In this document: piece after piece, positions 25,101 to 34,870 of the stretch
Layout of the letters: each line of letters starts with the position of its first letter
How positions within the stretch are numbered: the stretch's first letter is position 1
NCBI GenBank assembly: GCA_026545765.1
Contig: JAIFAC010000149.1
Location: 62,001-126,000, forward strand
Origin: Plantago major
Lineage: Eukaryota; Streptophyta; Magnoliopsida; Lamiales; Plantaginaceae
Length of the DNA stretch: 64,000 nt
Direction: 5' to 3'
Translations under genes and position numbers: made by a program
The notes under the pieces: model-generated
Databases searched by the model: none
Seen by the model: the letters and a program-made list of their open reading frames with translations, nothing else
Told to the model about the DNA's origin: nothing

Positions 25101-25513
25101 CCGACTATGCCGGATCTTTGCTTGATAGAAAAGCACCTCAGAACTTGTCAATTCCTTGGTGCTAGATTAATATCATGGTTCAAAGAAGAAACAAAATTCA
25201 ATTGCCACATCTACCACGAGGTGAATATATTGTCATTGGGTGTTGTGCTTCACAGATATTGTGGATACAACAACAACTCAAAGACTATGGACTCAATGAA
25301 GAGAAAACTCCCATTTTCTGTGACAACACAAGTGCCATTGACATAACTCAGAATCCTAAGTTTCATGCAAGAACAAAGCACATTGATGTTAGACACCACT
25401 TCATCAGAGACCATGTTGAAAAAGGCAATATAGAGATACTCAAGATTGGCACTGAAGAACAACTTGCAGATATCTTCACTAAGCCACTACAAGAAAGTAG
25501 ATTCTTAGCCTGA
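22193..25513 (+). pseudogene. Ty1/copia pol, plus-strand copy (broken)
   Basis: The protease motif DSGCGKHMT is followed immediately by a TGA (22277-22279) where the minus copy has Gly. The GAG-pre-integrase region (22376-22858) is open. Integrase is shortened and frameshifted (22860-23240), though VVDDYSRFTW, NGV.ERKNRT and TPYELFIGRPP are readable. Its C-terminal part (23236-23913) ends near QNPL. Reverse transcriptase has a TAG near 24401 (in place of the Tyr of VYVEQPPGFE) and an open block 24445-24936 with YGLKQAPRAWYD and YVDDIIFGS. RNase H (25175-25513) has CDNTSAIDI and RTKHIDVRHHFIRDHVEKG but stops early at LA-stop, where the minus copy continues 16 codons. It has more lesions than the minus copy around 24130-24200 and 24930-25200. 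Confidence 0.93.
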
Positions 25514-25602
25514 AGACACAGTCTTGGACTAATGGAGCTACCAAAGAACTGAAAAAGTTCAGAGAAGAGATATCTGAAAAAGATATCAAAGGAGAGAGAA
25601 AA

Positions 25603-25713
25603 GGTATCTGGAACGGGTATCCAGAAAAGAGGTATCTGGAACGGGTATCTAAAGAAGAGGTATCTGGAACGGGTATCCAGAGAAGAGGAATCTGGAACGG
25701 GTATCCGGAAACT
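25603..25713 (+). repeat. 28-bp tandem repeat after pol (four units)
   Basis: Units start at 25603, 25631, 25659 and 25687. Each is built on GGTATCTGGAACGGGTATCC plus an AGA-rich spacer, with the fourth starting GGAATCTGG. The repeat lies just downstream of the pol stop, in the gap before the extra ORF. Confidence 0.93.
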
Positions 25714-26192
25714 AAAGGCTAAAGGGTAAAACGGTTGTTCAAAGATTTCTGAGACGCACTCGATATCCGGATCACTCAATGAGGGGAACACAAAAGAGAA
25801 TAGTACAACCGTTCTGCGATAACTACTCTTAAATGTGTATTATTTCTATCTTTGTAAAACTTGGACAAATACCAAGTGTGAGATAAATTCGATGCAAACA
25901 AAGGTTCTTCGTCATACGTAAACGTGATTCAAAGCTAATAGCCAAAATTCATTAAATGGGCACAATTACATTTGTTGATTGTGATCATTGTCAAGAAGCA
26001 ATGGTGACCCTTGATGAATCACGATTGATCTTTACGCAGAGATTAACTCAAGAAATAGTGGACTGTTAAAATTCCGATAGGGCCCACTATGCATTTAATG
26101 CCGAACAAGCTTTTACTCACGCCTGCCTGCAATTCACAAATACTTACACACAAAATTAATTTGTATGTATATGTCTGTGGAGATTACATTGC

Positions 26193-26201
26193 TATATATA
26201 T
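26193..26201 (+). promoter_or_regulatory. Candidate internal promoter of the extra ORF (plus copy)
   Basis: TATATATAT lies about 170 bases before the ATG at 26370. Position and sequence match 12216-12224 in the other copy. It is the strongest TATA-like element in the gap between pol and the extra ORF. Confidence 0.45.
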
Positions 26202-28216
26202 GGGATTTTGGCAAAATAAATTACTTTCGCCTAATCCAACATACGATCAAGCACAAGAATAGCAAAACTCTTCTTCAACCTCTCAAATCTACATTAGTTT
26301 TTCGCAAAGAATTACTAATCTCTCACCCATATTTCTTTCTCGCTTTTAAAAACTTCACTATTTAAAGAGATGGCTCAAACGTGCTTCTTCTCGTAAATCC
26401 TAGCTACCATCGGTATCACAAAAGCAAGCACCAAAGCTAGTTATAACAAACAATCGGTTGATCGGAGAATTCGACCCTGATCATTGGACTTCAAATCACA
26501 GGATGATTTGGGGTGGTGCCATGATTGAGGAATACCTGGTAGCCGCAATAGAAAGCCAGACTGACAGGAAGTTGGTACTTGATATGCTTGAAAAGGCAAA
26601 AATCAAGGGCTTTCTATCTGCTCTTCCCAGTGGAGTTTCTTCATCGATGTTCGAGTTTTACAATAACTCCACAATAATTTCAAGATCTCAAGATACCGAG
26701 ATAGTGTCTATCAAGACCAAAGTCCAAGGACAAGAAATCATTGGACGAAACAAATTCGTGAGTTGTTTGAACTTCAAAATCTTGGAAAGGATTTTGAAAT
26801 TGACACAAAGTATGAAGATCTCCTTGAAGGTGTGAAGCAACTATACAAGAATGTGTGATCTTGATAAACCGCATACACCCATCGACTTTAAGCTTTCACA
26901 TAAGGACCGTACATCTTTTGGTCCACTGGGATGTGTTGGCATGTATCCTTCACAGATGCTTTGATGGTCTACAAGGAGGTGCTGACCAGATAAGCCAAGA
27001 ACGCTGGATGATGATGTTCTTGCTGAGCCAACAAGACAAAAGGCTGGAAAACCCTTTTAATTGGAGGAAGTACGTCTTCATGAAATTTGTGAAGAAGATA
27101 CAAGGCTTTGAGCCTAAAATCGTTAAGGGCCTTGCTGAGCCAAAAGCCACAGTAAGCTATGGACTGAAAATTTGCTACTCACTGGAATGTCTTGGCATTG
27201 AGCTCAGAGAGACGACAGATATTGCCAACAGTAACCTACTCTACAAATATGAGTATACAAACTTGATGAAAAAGGTTACTGGATCTCAGAAAGGTTCCAA
27301 GAAGCGAAAGACTGAAGAGGTATCTGAGGGAAAAGTTATACCAAGAAGCTTAACTTCACGGAAGAAGTCTGCTGGCAAATCAGAAGGCACACCCATTGAG
27401 GTTGTCGATTCCCAGATACCTGACGTCGCTGCAGATGAACTCATCAATGCTGCAAAAGAGACATCGACTACTGAACAAGTAGATTCAGCAAGAGAAAGTG
27501 CTTTCAGAAATGTGAAGACTATTACAGAAAGCCTTGCTGATGAACTCATAAATGCTGAGAAACTTCAAACTCTTTCTGCAGAAGCAGCAGGGATTGTTGA
27601 TAACTCTGTTCCAGATTTCGATGACGAATCGGACGAGGAGAAGATCCCATCCCCCAAGGTTGCTGAAAAAGTAACCAAGGCAAAGGGGAAGAACAAAAGG
27701 TCCAAGGTTGCTGAGAAAGCAACTAGCTTAAAGGTTGCTGAGCAAGCACCTATAGCAAAGGTTGTTGGTGCCAACACACCATCAGGGAAAGTCACATATA
27801 AACAACTTCAAGAAGCCCTGATGAGTGGTGACCTAGTGTTGGTAGACGCTGATGTCAACACCACACTTAAAAATCTGGAAGAGCTCTCAACTGCTCAAAC
27901 TTCTGATTCAAGACAACCACAACAACCACAACAGCCACAAGTGGTTGATGAAATGGTTAATGAACTCCATTTCGACATATCAATTATGCAACATGCTGAA
28001 GAAAATCCTGCAAATGAGCAGGTTCCCCAACTCCAAGAGAGGGATCAAACTGAGACACCTACTCAGAATGATCAACCAGGGGAGGCAACTGAGTTAGCCA
28101 CTCAGGAAAAGGTTGAAGTACCTCAAACTTCCAACAAAGAAGCAACACTGGAACAACGAGACCAACTCATGGAAGGGTCACAAGTTCCAGAGACCACTCA
28201 GCCTGACATTGCTCAG

Positions 28217-29105
28217 GTAGCTGAATGGTTTGTACTTGTGACTTTCTTTGTGTTTTCTGTCTTGTTAACTAATAAAAATTCTTTGTTACAGGCTGAATTA
28301 GAAACAAAGGAACAAGAGGAAGCTGCAAAGCTTGACTCAGAATCTGAGAAGGAGGCTTCCATAGCCTCACCACTTAAGGAACAGGAGCCTGTCTCACAGG
28401 TAGAAGACAGTTCCTTAAGATATAACATCTCATATATGTGCTTTATACACTTAACTAATACTATTAAGTGTTTGTTTCTAATAGGCTCCAACTGAGAAGA
28501 AAAATGAAGAGACTGAAAAGTCTAGCTCTTCAGAAAAGAATCCAGAGACTTCCAAGGTCTCTGAGGAACAAGTATCTGAACCTTCTGCAGAGAAGGTATT
28601 TCATTCAGATATCTATAATCTTAAAAGACAAATCTCTGATCATTTTTCTCAAACTAACACTTTCTACTTAAACAGGTTCAAAAAGAAGTAGAAGTTGCTG
28701 GGGAATTGCCCGCTCAATCCCCACAACAAATGGAAATTGATGAGGCATCAAAACCTTCATCACAAGAAAAATTTCCAGACCGCAAGTCTCTGAGCAACAA
28801 GTATCTGAGCCTCCAATAGTGGAGGTAATTGACCTCTCAGATATCTGATTCTGAAAATAGAAATTTTTCTTGATAAAATTTCCTAAGTGTTATGTTTCTA
28901 ATCTCAGGTTCAAGAAGTGAGAAAGATCACTGAGGATCAGACTTCCCAGTCTCCTCCTCATATCCAGATATCTGAGGCACCTGGAACCTCAATAGTCCAA
29001 CCCTCTGAGCCTGTTGCTGTTGCACAGGTAACACAGATATTTGACTACTCTAAAACTCAGATATCTACACAAGTTTTGAAACTAATTCAAAACTCTCTCT
29101 TTCAG
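28217..29105 (+). other. Array of short exons and introns in the extra ORF
   Basis: Five introns of 75, 85, 80, 83 and 78 bases alternate with exons 28292-28399 (108), 28485-28595 (111), 28676-28824 (149, against 153 in the other copy) and 28908-29027 (120). All ancestral exon lengths are multiples of three with phase-0 borders. The borders resemble one another (..VSEQQVSEP..E, then GT...CAG, then GTTCAA/GTTCAAG). Each exon encodes a Glu/Gln/Ser/Pro-rich peptide. The pattern reads as tandem duplication of an exon-intron unit. Corresponding introns occur in the minus copy at about 10165-9260. Confidence 0.75.
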
Positions 29106-30957
29106 GTTCAAAGTAGTGCCAAGAAGGAGTCAAATGATGACTATGAAAACCTTATTCCCTTCTTCAAGACTCATACCTTGCCAAAGCATATTCAATGCTT
29201 CAAGAAATGGCAGAGGTTAGGATGCTCTGATCTCTCTGAAATACTGAGAATCACAGATCAACCAACAAGACGAGCACGAGCTCTTGACCTGGAAAACTAT
29301 ATCCACGCAATGTTCCCTACTGAACAATATTAAGTTGCGACCTTAATGCGTAAGGATTTTTCCAAGGAAGTGGCACACAAATTGGTGCAAGCCTTCAAAC
29401 AGGCAGATGGTCAGACAAGATTGCAGATGGCATTCAAGCCACCCCGCCTGCACACTACAATTTATTCCTTCTGAACAAGAAGAGGTTAATGGGCAGAAGA
29501 TCACTATTCCTGAAGTGATTAATCTTGTATCTGAAGACGATGAGGAGGAAGAAATATATGAGAATAACTTTGATGAACCTCCCTCTGACCATCACAAAAA
29601 GGATGATGATGATATGACGGATGATGATGCCCCTGCACCAGGGACAGGAGGAATTCCACAAGGAAACAATGCCTCAGCTGCTGAAAAGCACACTGAGAGG
29701 ACATCACAACAATCCCCTCCTCCATCTCCTCAGAAATCCACCCATCCTTCACAGCAATCCCAACAACAAAAAGACGCTACTGAACAAGTAGTTGAGCACT
29801 CTGAGGAAACAACTCAGAAGATATTAAATACTAAAACCAGAATCGCCAACTCAAACAATCGTTGAAGAAGAGCAACAGCTCCATCTTCAACTTGAAGAAG
29901 AGCTAGTTAAATCCAGATAAGCTCAATCAACTACAAGATCAATACTTACAAGAGAGCTTACTCGAGGATAAAGAGCTCCAGATTCAGAATGCTATTGCTA
30001 AGGAATTAGATATCAAGAAGTATCTAAAGAAAAGCATGATGCTAAGGCTGCATCATCAGTAAAATACATACCGTCCTCCTCTCAGAAATGAAAGAAGCCC
30101 ATCTCTGAGATGGTTGCTGGACCGGAAAATCTTGAAAATGTCCAAGAGGATGAATATCACCTGGTCGATGACTCGATGATGAAGAAGACAAGACTTTGGC
30201 GTAATCGCAATGAACACTTAGCGTTTCTCATCCTAAAAGGAAGCTAATTGCTCAAGTTTTCAACAAACCGCCAAATGTCCACTCCCAAGAATACATGAAT
30301 AGATACCAAGTCTTGGCACATCCGAAAAGGAGCCGTCTTCACAAAACAAAGAGGTAATTGCATCCGTCCCCTGAGATATGCAGAAATTCACTGAGCTCAT
30401 CTCTCAGAGAACAACCAGTATGATCATTGCTCATAAGTTTCTGGGAATGGTAAGGGAATATGATGTTTCATTAGATGAAAAAGCATTTCATGAGGCAAGT
30501 TAAACCGTAAAAGCATGCCATACTAGGCCCATCAAGCGAGCTCACTGATAAGGAAAATGGACTTATCAAACAAAATCAGGAGCTCAAGGCTGAACTTCAG
30601 AAGTTGGTCACTGCCTACAACTACTTGCAAAAGAATTTTGAGTCCCTCTCAGATTCTTTTGTGGCACTTAGTCAGTCAACAATGACTAAGGGGGAAGAAA
30701 TTGGATCTGATCAGTGGGGAGGAAAGAAGAAATCTAGAGTTGGTGCCGCTCAGAAAGGAAGAGGAAACAAGAAAACTTCCCAGCCACCACTCAGAATAAA
30801 TGATCCCTCATCAAATCAAGCTGCTTTGCAAATAGTAGCTACTTCCCAGCAGGCAACTGAAGAAACTACAATGGTAACAAGGGCTATGGCAAAAAGACCT
30901 CCAAGGAGTACCAAGGCTCCAAGGAGAAGACAAGTAAGAGGGATTGATGAATCTTCT

Positions 30958-31002
30958 GAAGAAGAAGAAGAAGAAGAAGAAGAAGAAGAAGAAGAAGAAG
31001 AA
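30958..31002 (+). repeat. (GAA)15 microsatellite, poly-Glu
   Basis: Fifteen consecutive GAA codons in the extra ORF of the plus copy, where the minus copy has five Glu codons near 7375-7389. It keeps frame, so it is a coding trinucleotide expansion specific to this copy. Confidence 0.97.
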
Positions 31003-31304
31003 GGCCAAATCAAATCCCTGGGCAATGAAGAAGGCTGCAAAAGTCTCACAAGAATTAATCTTGATGATGATGAAGATGAGGATGAAGATGAAGCTCCTCT
31101 TCACAGAAAAAGGAAAATTGATAGCCTAACTGAGCCCACAGCTGCAAAGCCTTTAGCAGCTAATACACCCTCTGGAAATACCAAGTCAATCCAGGGTGGT
31201 TCTTCAAGCAATCCCCCAAAGGAGAATTCTAGACAAAGAAGGAACAGGCTGAGAGCTGAACAAAGACAAAGTCAACTTCCACTCAGGCCAGAAGAAGCCA
31301 AAAT

Positions 31305-33071
31305 TGTTGGTCCAGATAACGGCAAAGTAAAAGACTAGAGGGGGGGTGAATAGTCTTTTAAAACTTTTGTCGATAAAAACTATTTCTCAGATATCTGAAT
31401 AGATATCTGATACTTAGAATCAGAGCGCGGAAGACTTAATAAAGATAAGTGCGTAACAAATTAATGTGTGTGTGTGTGTCTTTAAATGTAAATACAGAAA
31501 GGTAAATAACACAGCAAGTATAGTGGTATCTGGAGGTGGCGTAATCCTCCAACTAATCCACTTCGGTCTATCAGAGACCTAGAATCCACTAGAACAGATA
31601 ATTGAGTTCACCTTACAATAAACCTATTCTAAGATTCTTAACAATTGGTTCCCAACCAAATGTTCCCCCTGAGTTGTTCCCCGGCTTTCACAGCCAAGTA
31701 CTTCCTATACTCAGAAACCTTTGAGTTATTCCCTAGCTTCCAAAGCTAAGTACTTCCTATACTCAATAACCTTGGAGTTATTCCTTAGTTTCCCAAATCA
31801 AGTACTTCCTATACTCCGGTAACCTTGGAGTTATTCCCTGATTTTTCAAACTAAGTACTTCCTATACTCCACGCCAGTTATGGTGTTGGTTTTTGTTTGA
31901 GTTGTCAGATGAGCTTCTTAATAACTTTTCAGTTAATCAGATAGCTCTGTGAACCAAGTTACTTAATACACTTTACAGCGTATGGTATCGTGTTCGATTT
32001 TACTGACCCAAGTCTTATGATATCTGTTCAAGAGAATGAATCTCAGATAGTTGATCTTTTGATTCAACTCCTTCACAGATAGCTTTGCTTGTTTAGGATC
32101 AGGACACTTAGAACTTCAGTGTTTACTCAAGATCAAAAGCTTTGGTCGCAACAAAAAGCTTTGTGAGTAAGTAAGTTGCTTTGAGAGAGTAAGATGTTCA
32201 GTTCAGCGTAGTGTTGTGTCTAAGGTCGTGTCTCAAGCAGTCTAAGTGTTGATATTTATAGATGAATTTGAGTGCCGTTTGAATAGTATCCGTTAGGCTC
32301 AAATTCAAACTATCGATATCTGTGTATAGTACTGTAGCAGGTGTGTTCTCAAGCAGTCTAAGTGTTGATATTTATAGATGAATTTGAGTGCCATTTGAAT
32401 AGTATCCGTTAGACTTAAATCAAATTCAAACTATTGATATCTGAGTATAATACTGTAGCAGGTTTGTCTTCTTCTTCAGAAGCTACAGTTTTTGTTCAGA
32501 CATTTCTGTCTGCGCATTTAATGCACTGTACTATACTTTGTCTTGTAGTGCCAACGGAACTATGCAAGCTTTCTGAGGCTTTGCACGTTCTTTTCCAGAG
32601 ATCATCATAGCTCCAGATACTACTTGTTTAAACAACTTTATAATATGTTTCTTTTTCAGAAGCATATTTTATGTCCAAGGTATCTGAGTGTAGATATCTG
32701 TGGGCACTTTCCTCGTCTCAGAAACCTTTTATTCTCAGATATCTTTTGCAACTCGTGTGTTTCAAAACACTTGTTTCTCCAAGATATCTGGACATAGGTA
32801 TCTGAAAAACCCTTGTCTTCAGCAATCTTGTGCAGTCTTCAAATCTTCAAATCCGTTGAACTTTTCCTGCTGGATGCCTTCTTCTTGGTCTTCTTCAGAA
32901 AATAAAAATTACATTTTGAGACCTAACATCCTATACAAGATTTTCTAGACTATCATACTTAGTGAGTTTCCTCTTTTACAGTGTTCAAGTGAACTAAGAG
33001 TACTAATCACCTTTCTGAGCTAAGATAAGTCATTAGGTTGCTAATCAATATCCAAACAGATATTCCTAACA
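31305..33071 (-). repeat. LTR C: chimeric LTR closing the complex
   Basis: This 1,767-bp LTR reads TGTTAG...CCAACA on the minus strand. The outer part (about 32341-33071) is nearly identical to LTRs A and B. The inner part (31305 to about 32340) is clearly more divergent, roughly four matches in five by eye, with its own indels, a GT run near 31465 and an extra hairpin unit. At the border a 116-bp segment including the TATA box is present twice (starting 32234 and 32350), one copy of each type. The outer end has the ATAAA duplication. The inner end abuts the cut extra ORF of the plus element at an exact LTR terminus, with no PBS. Confidence 0.9.
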
Positions 33072-33076
33072 ATAAA

Positions 33077-33228
33077 AGAAATATTTGACGGGCAAAATCG
33101 CATCACAGATCGTGTGCATGGTGACCATTTAAATTTTTGCACAACTGTTTCCCATAAAATACCCATTCATAGATCGGCTCGCATAATATACGAATGTGTC
33201 TACCAACTCGCATGGTAAACGAGTCACC
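33077..33228 (-). repeat. Tandem duplication, copy 2, distal part
   Basis: This continues promoter copy 2 of the bHLH gene after the retroelement insertion. It matches about 4058-4208 almost base for base and ends near cgagtcac, after which the sequence (cacagtagc) is unique. It confirms that the duplication predates the insertion. Confidence 0.9.
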
Positions 33229-33415
33229 ACAGTAGCATGATTAATGATATATTAATTCAATTCACACACACATCGTTTATCACATACATCACCTAAGTGA
33301 TTTTGAACTCGTATCATAACCCAGAAGAACATATTGATAACGATTATATACATAATCAAATCCATGACAACTCAAATGCTTATAAATTTATTATGTACTT
33401 TTATTATATTAATAA

Positions 33416-34367
33416 CACTACAAAAAAACTGGACAGTACCAACTTGATATTCAGTTGTTATTCTGTTGGTATTGACCTTTACCAACAGTATTTTTCCGTT
33501 GGATAAACTGTTGGTGATAGTTGCGTTGGTAATTCAGCAATGGAAAACAATTTTGTTGGTGAGTTTTGGAATCCCTTTTTTTGTCGGTAAGTTGTTGGAA
33601 AAAAGGGAAAATAATATCATAAATAAATGTCGTCTTTGTGACTCGAACCCGCGTCTATTAGGTTATTAACTCCGTTTATTACCACTACACTACATAAAAC
33701 ACTTAATCTTATCTTGTATACGTTTTATTAACAATTGATTATGACATTTGACGAAGAATGGTTTGGAGTAACACGTATTCCTTACAATCCTGATTTTCTT
33801 CTAACCAATTCGAATGTTTCTCCCAATTTACAGCCACTAATAAAACTCAAAACATATACCCAGAATCTTAGTCTCTCAACACTTCTCCGACAAATTTTAT
33901 TACATTGCTATTGGTTTGGACTTCATTGATTATTATAAAATGCATGTCTTTATAATATCAAAAACAAGTTTGGTATTGCATTTTAGTTTATTGATGTGAA
34001 TTAGAGAACTTATAAATTGAATGAACTATGTTGAAAACTAAATTTGTTAGTAAATTGTTGCTATTTTTGCGACCATGCTAATTTTTGTTGGTATTTTGTT
34101 ATAAATTTATTACAAATAGCAACAAATTATTTACGTTGGAATGTTATGTTGGTGTTGACTGCTTGCTCTAATATTTCCAACAATTTTCCAACAAAAATTT
34201 ATTCGAACATAGACCATTTGATAATTTGTTGGTATACTGTTGGTATTTTCTATTATGTTTTTAAGGATAAATTACCGTCGGTACTTTGTTGCAATTACGT
34301 TGTGAGTGGCAATGAAAATTGTTTCGTTGGAACTTATGCGTTGGTGTTGCCAAGTTTTTTTGTAGTG
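33416..34367. mobile_element. Non-autonomous CACTA element
   Basis: The element starts CACTACAAAAAAACT and ends GTTTTTTTGTAGTG, the CACTA-family inverted termini. Many short subterminal repeats of the type GTTGGTA / TACCAAC occur near both ends, as in known CACTA elements. No transposase is visible. The 3-bp flanks (TAA and AAC) do not match, so the target duplication is not demonstrated. A direct neighbour (ACCACTACACTAC near 33680) is internal and not a terminus. Confidence 0.75.
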
Positions 34368-34374
34368 AACTTAT

Positions 34375-34870
34375 GTAAACAACGTTGGTCGTTGTGTCGG
34401 TGGTAGTCCTTCTTCATCCAATACTATATCATTGAATCTTTTTTTATGCTAACTATAGAAAATTTAAAAGTACGATTCATCATGATGGATATGCTTTAAA
34501 AAGGGTAGAATCCAACCTTAAACCCGTTCAGGACCCGACGGGTTGATAACATATATTTTATACGGGGTCCTACCGTATCTGACTTGTTAATTAGTAATAG
34601 ATACATGTTTTTTAAAAATTTGTATCCCTCGAAACGAACCAAAATAAAATACAAAAGTATACAACACGGTCAATAGGTTTTTTCCCATCAACCCGTGGTG
34701 GTATATGGTCACCCCACCACACACAAAAATTATTATTGTACAAACATAATTTTTATATGTTAGAGCTATGTTTTTACCCCCTCGTTTCCAACAACTCCGC
34801 AGTCTTATGTGGTCACCCTACCAATGACACAAAAGTTATTATTCAAGAAACATATTTTCAAATATTATAA
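34375..34870 (-). mobile_element. Helitron-derived fragment
   Basis: This is closely similar to 42076-42550 in the same orientation and to 39840-40140 inverted, including the acgggttgataacat and accccaccacaca segments. The terminal hairpin seen in the other copies is missing on the left, so this copy is truncated next to the CACTA end at 34367. No coding sequence. Confidence 0.6.

Larger units (their letters stand above)
26370..31304 (+). pseudogene. Extra ORF after pol, plus-strand copy (3' truncated)
   Basis: This is the same gene as 6469-12042 on the minus strand. A damaged N-terminus (26370-26850) is followed by the open block 26855-28495: LVHWDVLACILHRCFDG, FMKFVKKIQ, then Lys/Ser/Glu-rich sequence with AEKVTKAKG-type repeats and a Gln/Pro stretch. 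Five GT-AG introns follow: 28217-28291, 28400-28484, 28596-28675, 28825-28907 and 29028-29105. Next come the segment FKTHTLPKHIQCFKKWQRL, an acidic part, a decayed coiled coil (29860-30600, many stops) and an open C-terminal linker (30604 on) with a run of 15 Glu. The gene is cut at 31304 by the LTR, so the C-terminal globular domain present in the minus copy is missing. Confidence 0.8.
4453..33071. mobile_element. Nested Ty1/copia retroelement complex (28.6 kb)
   Basis: The complex is bounded by LTR termini (TGTTGG at 4453, CTAACA at 33071) and by a perfect 5-bp duplication ATAAA at 4448-4452 and 33072-33076. Removing it restores the sequence seen in promoter copy 1. Inside, 4453-17936 is a minus-strand element (3' LTR, PPT, extra ORF, pol, truncated gag). 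17937-31304 is a plus-strand element of the same family (5' LTR, PBS, gag, pol, truncated extra ORF). 31305-33071 is a chimeric LTR in the orientation of the minus-strand element. The domain order PR-IN-RT-RNaseH makes it Ty1/copia. The large size, extra ORF after pol and RNaseH wording suggest a Sirevirus-like lineage, which is an inference. All coding regions carry disabling lesions. Confidence 0.92.

Noticed and set aside
30811-31104. Phe-rich and Ser-rich frames antisense to the extra ORF
   Set aside because: They are reverse readings of the GAA/GAT repeats that encode the acidic tract.
33416-34367. Target duplication for the first CACTA element
   Set aside because: The flanking triplets TAA and AAC differ. 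The termini are convincing but the duplication is not.
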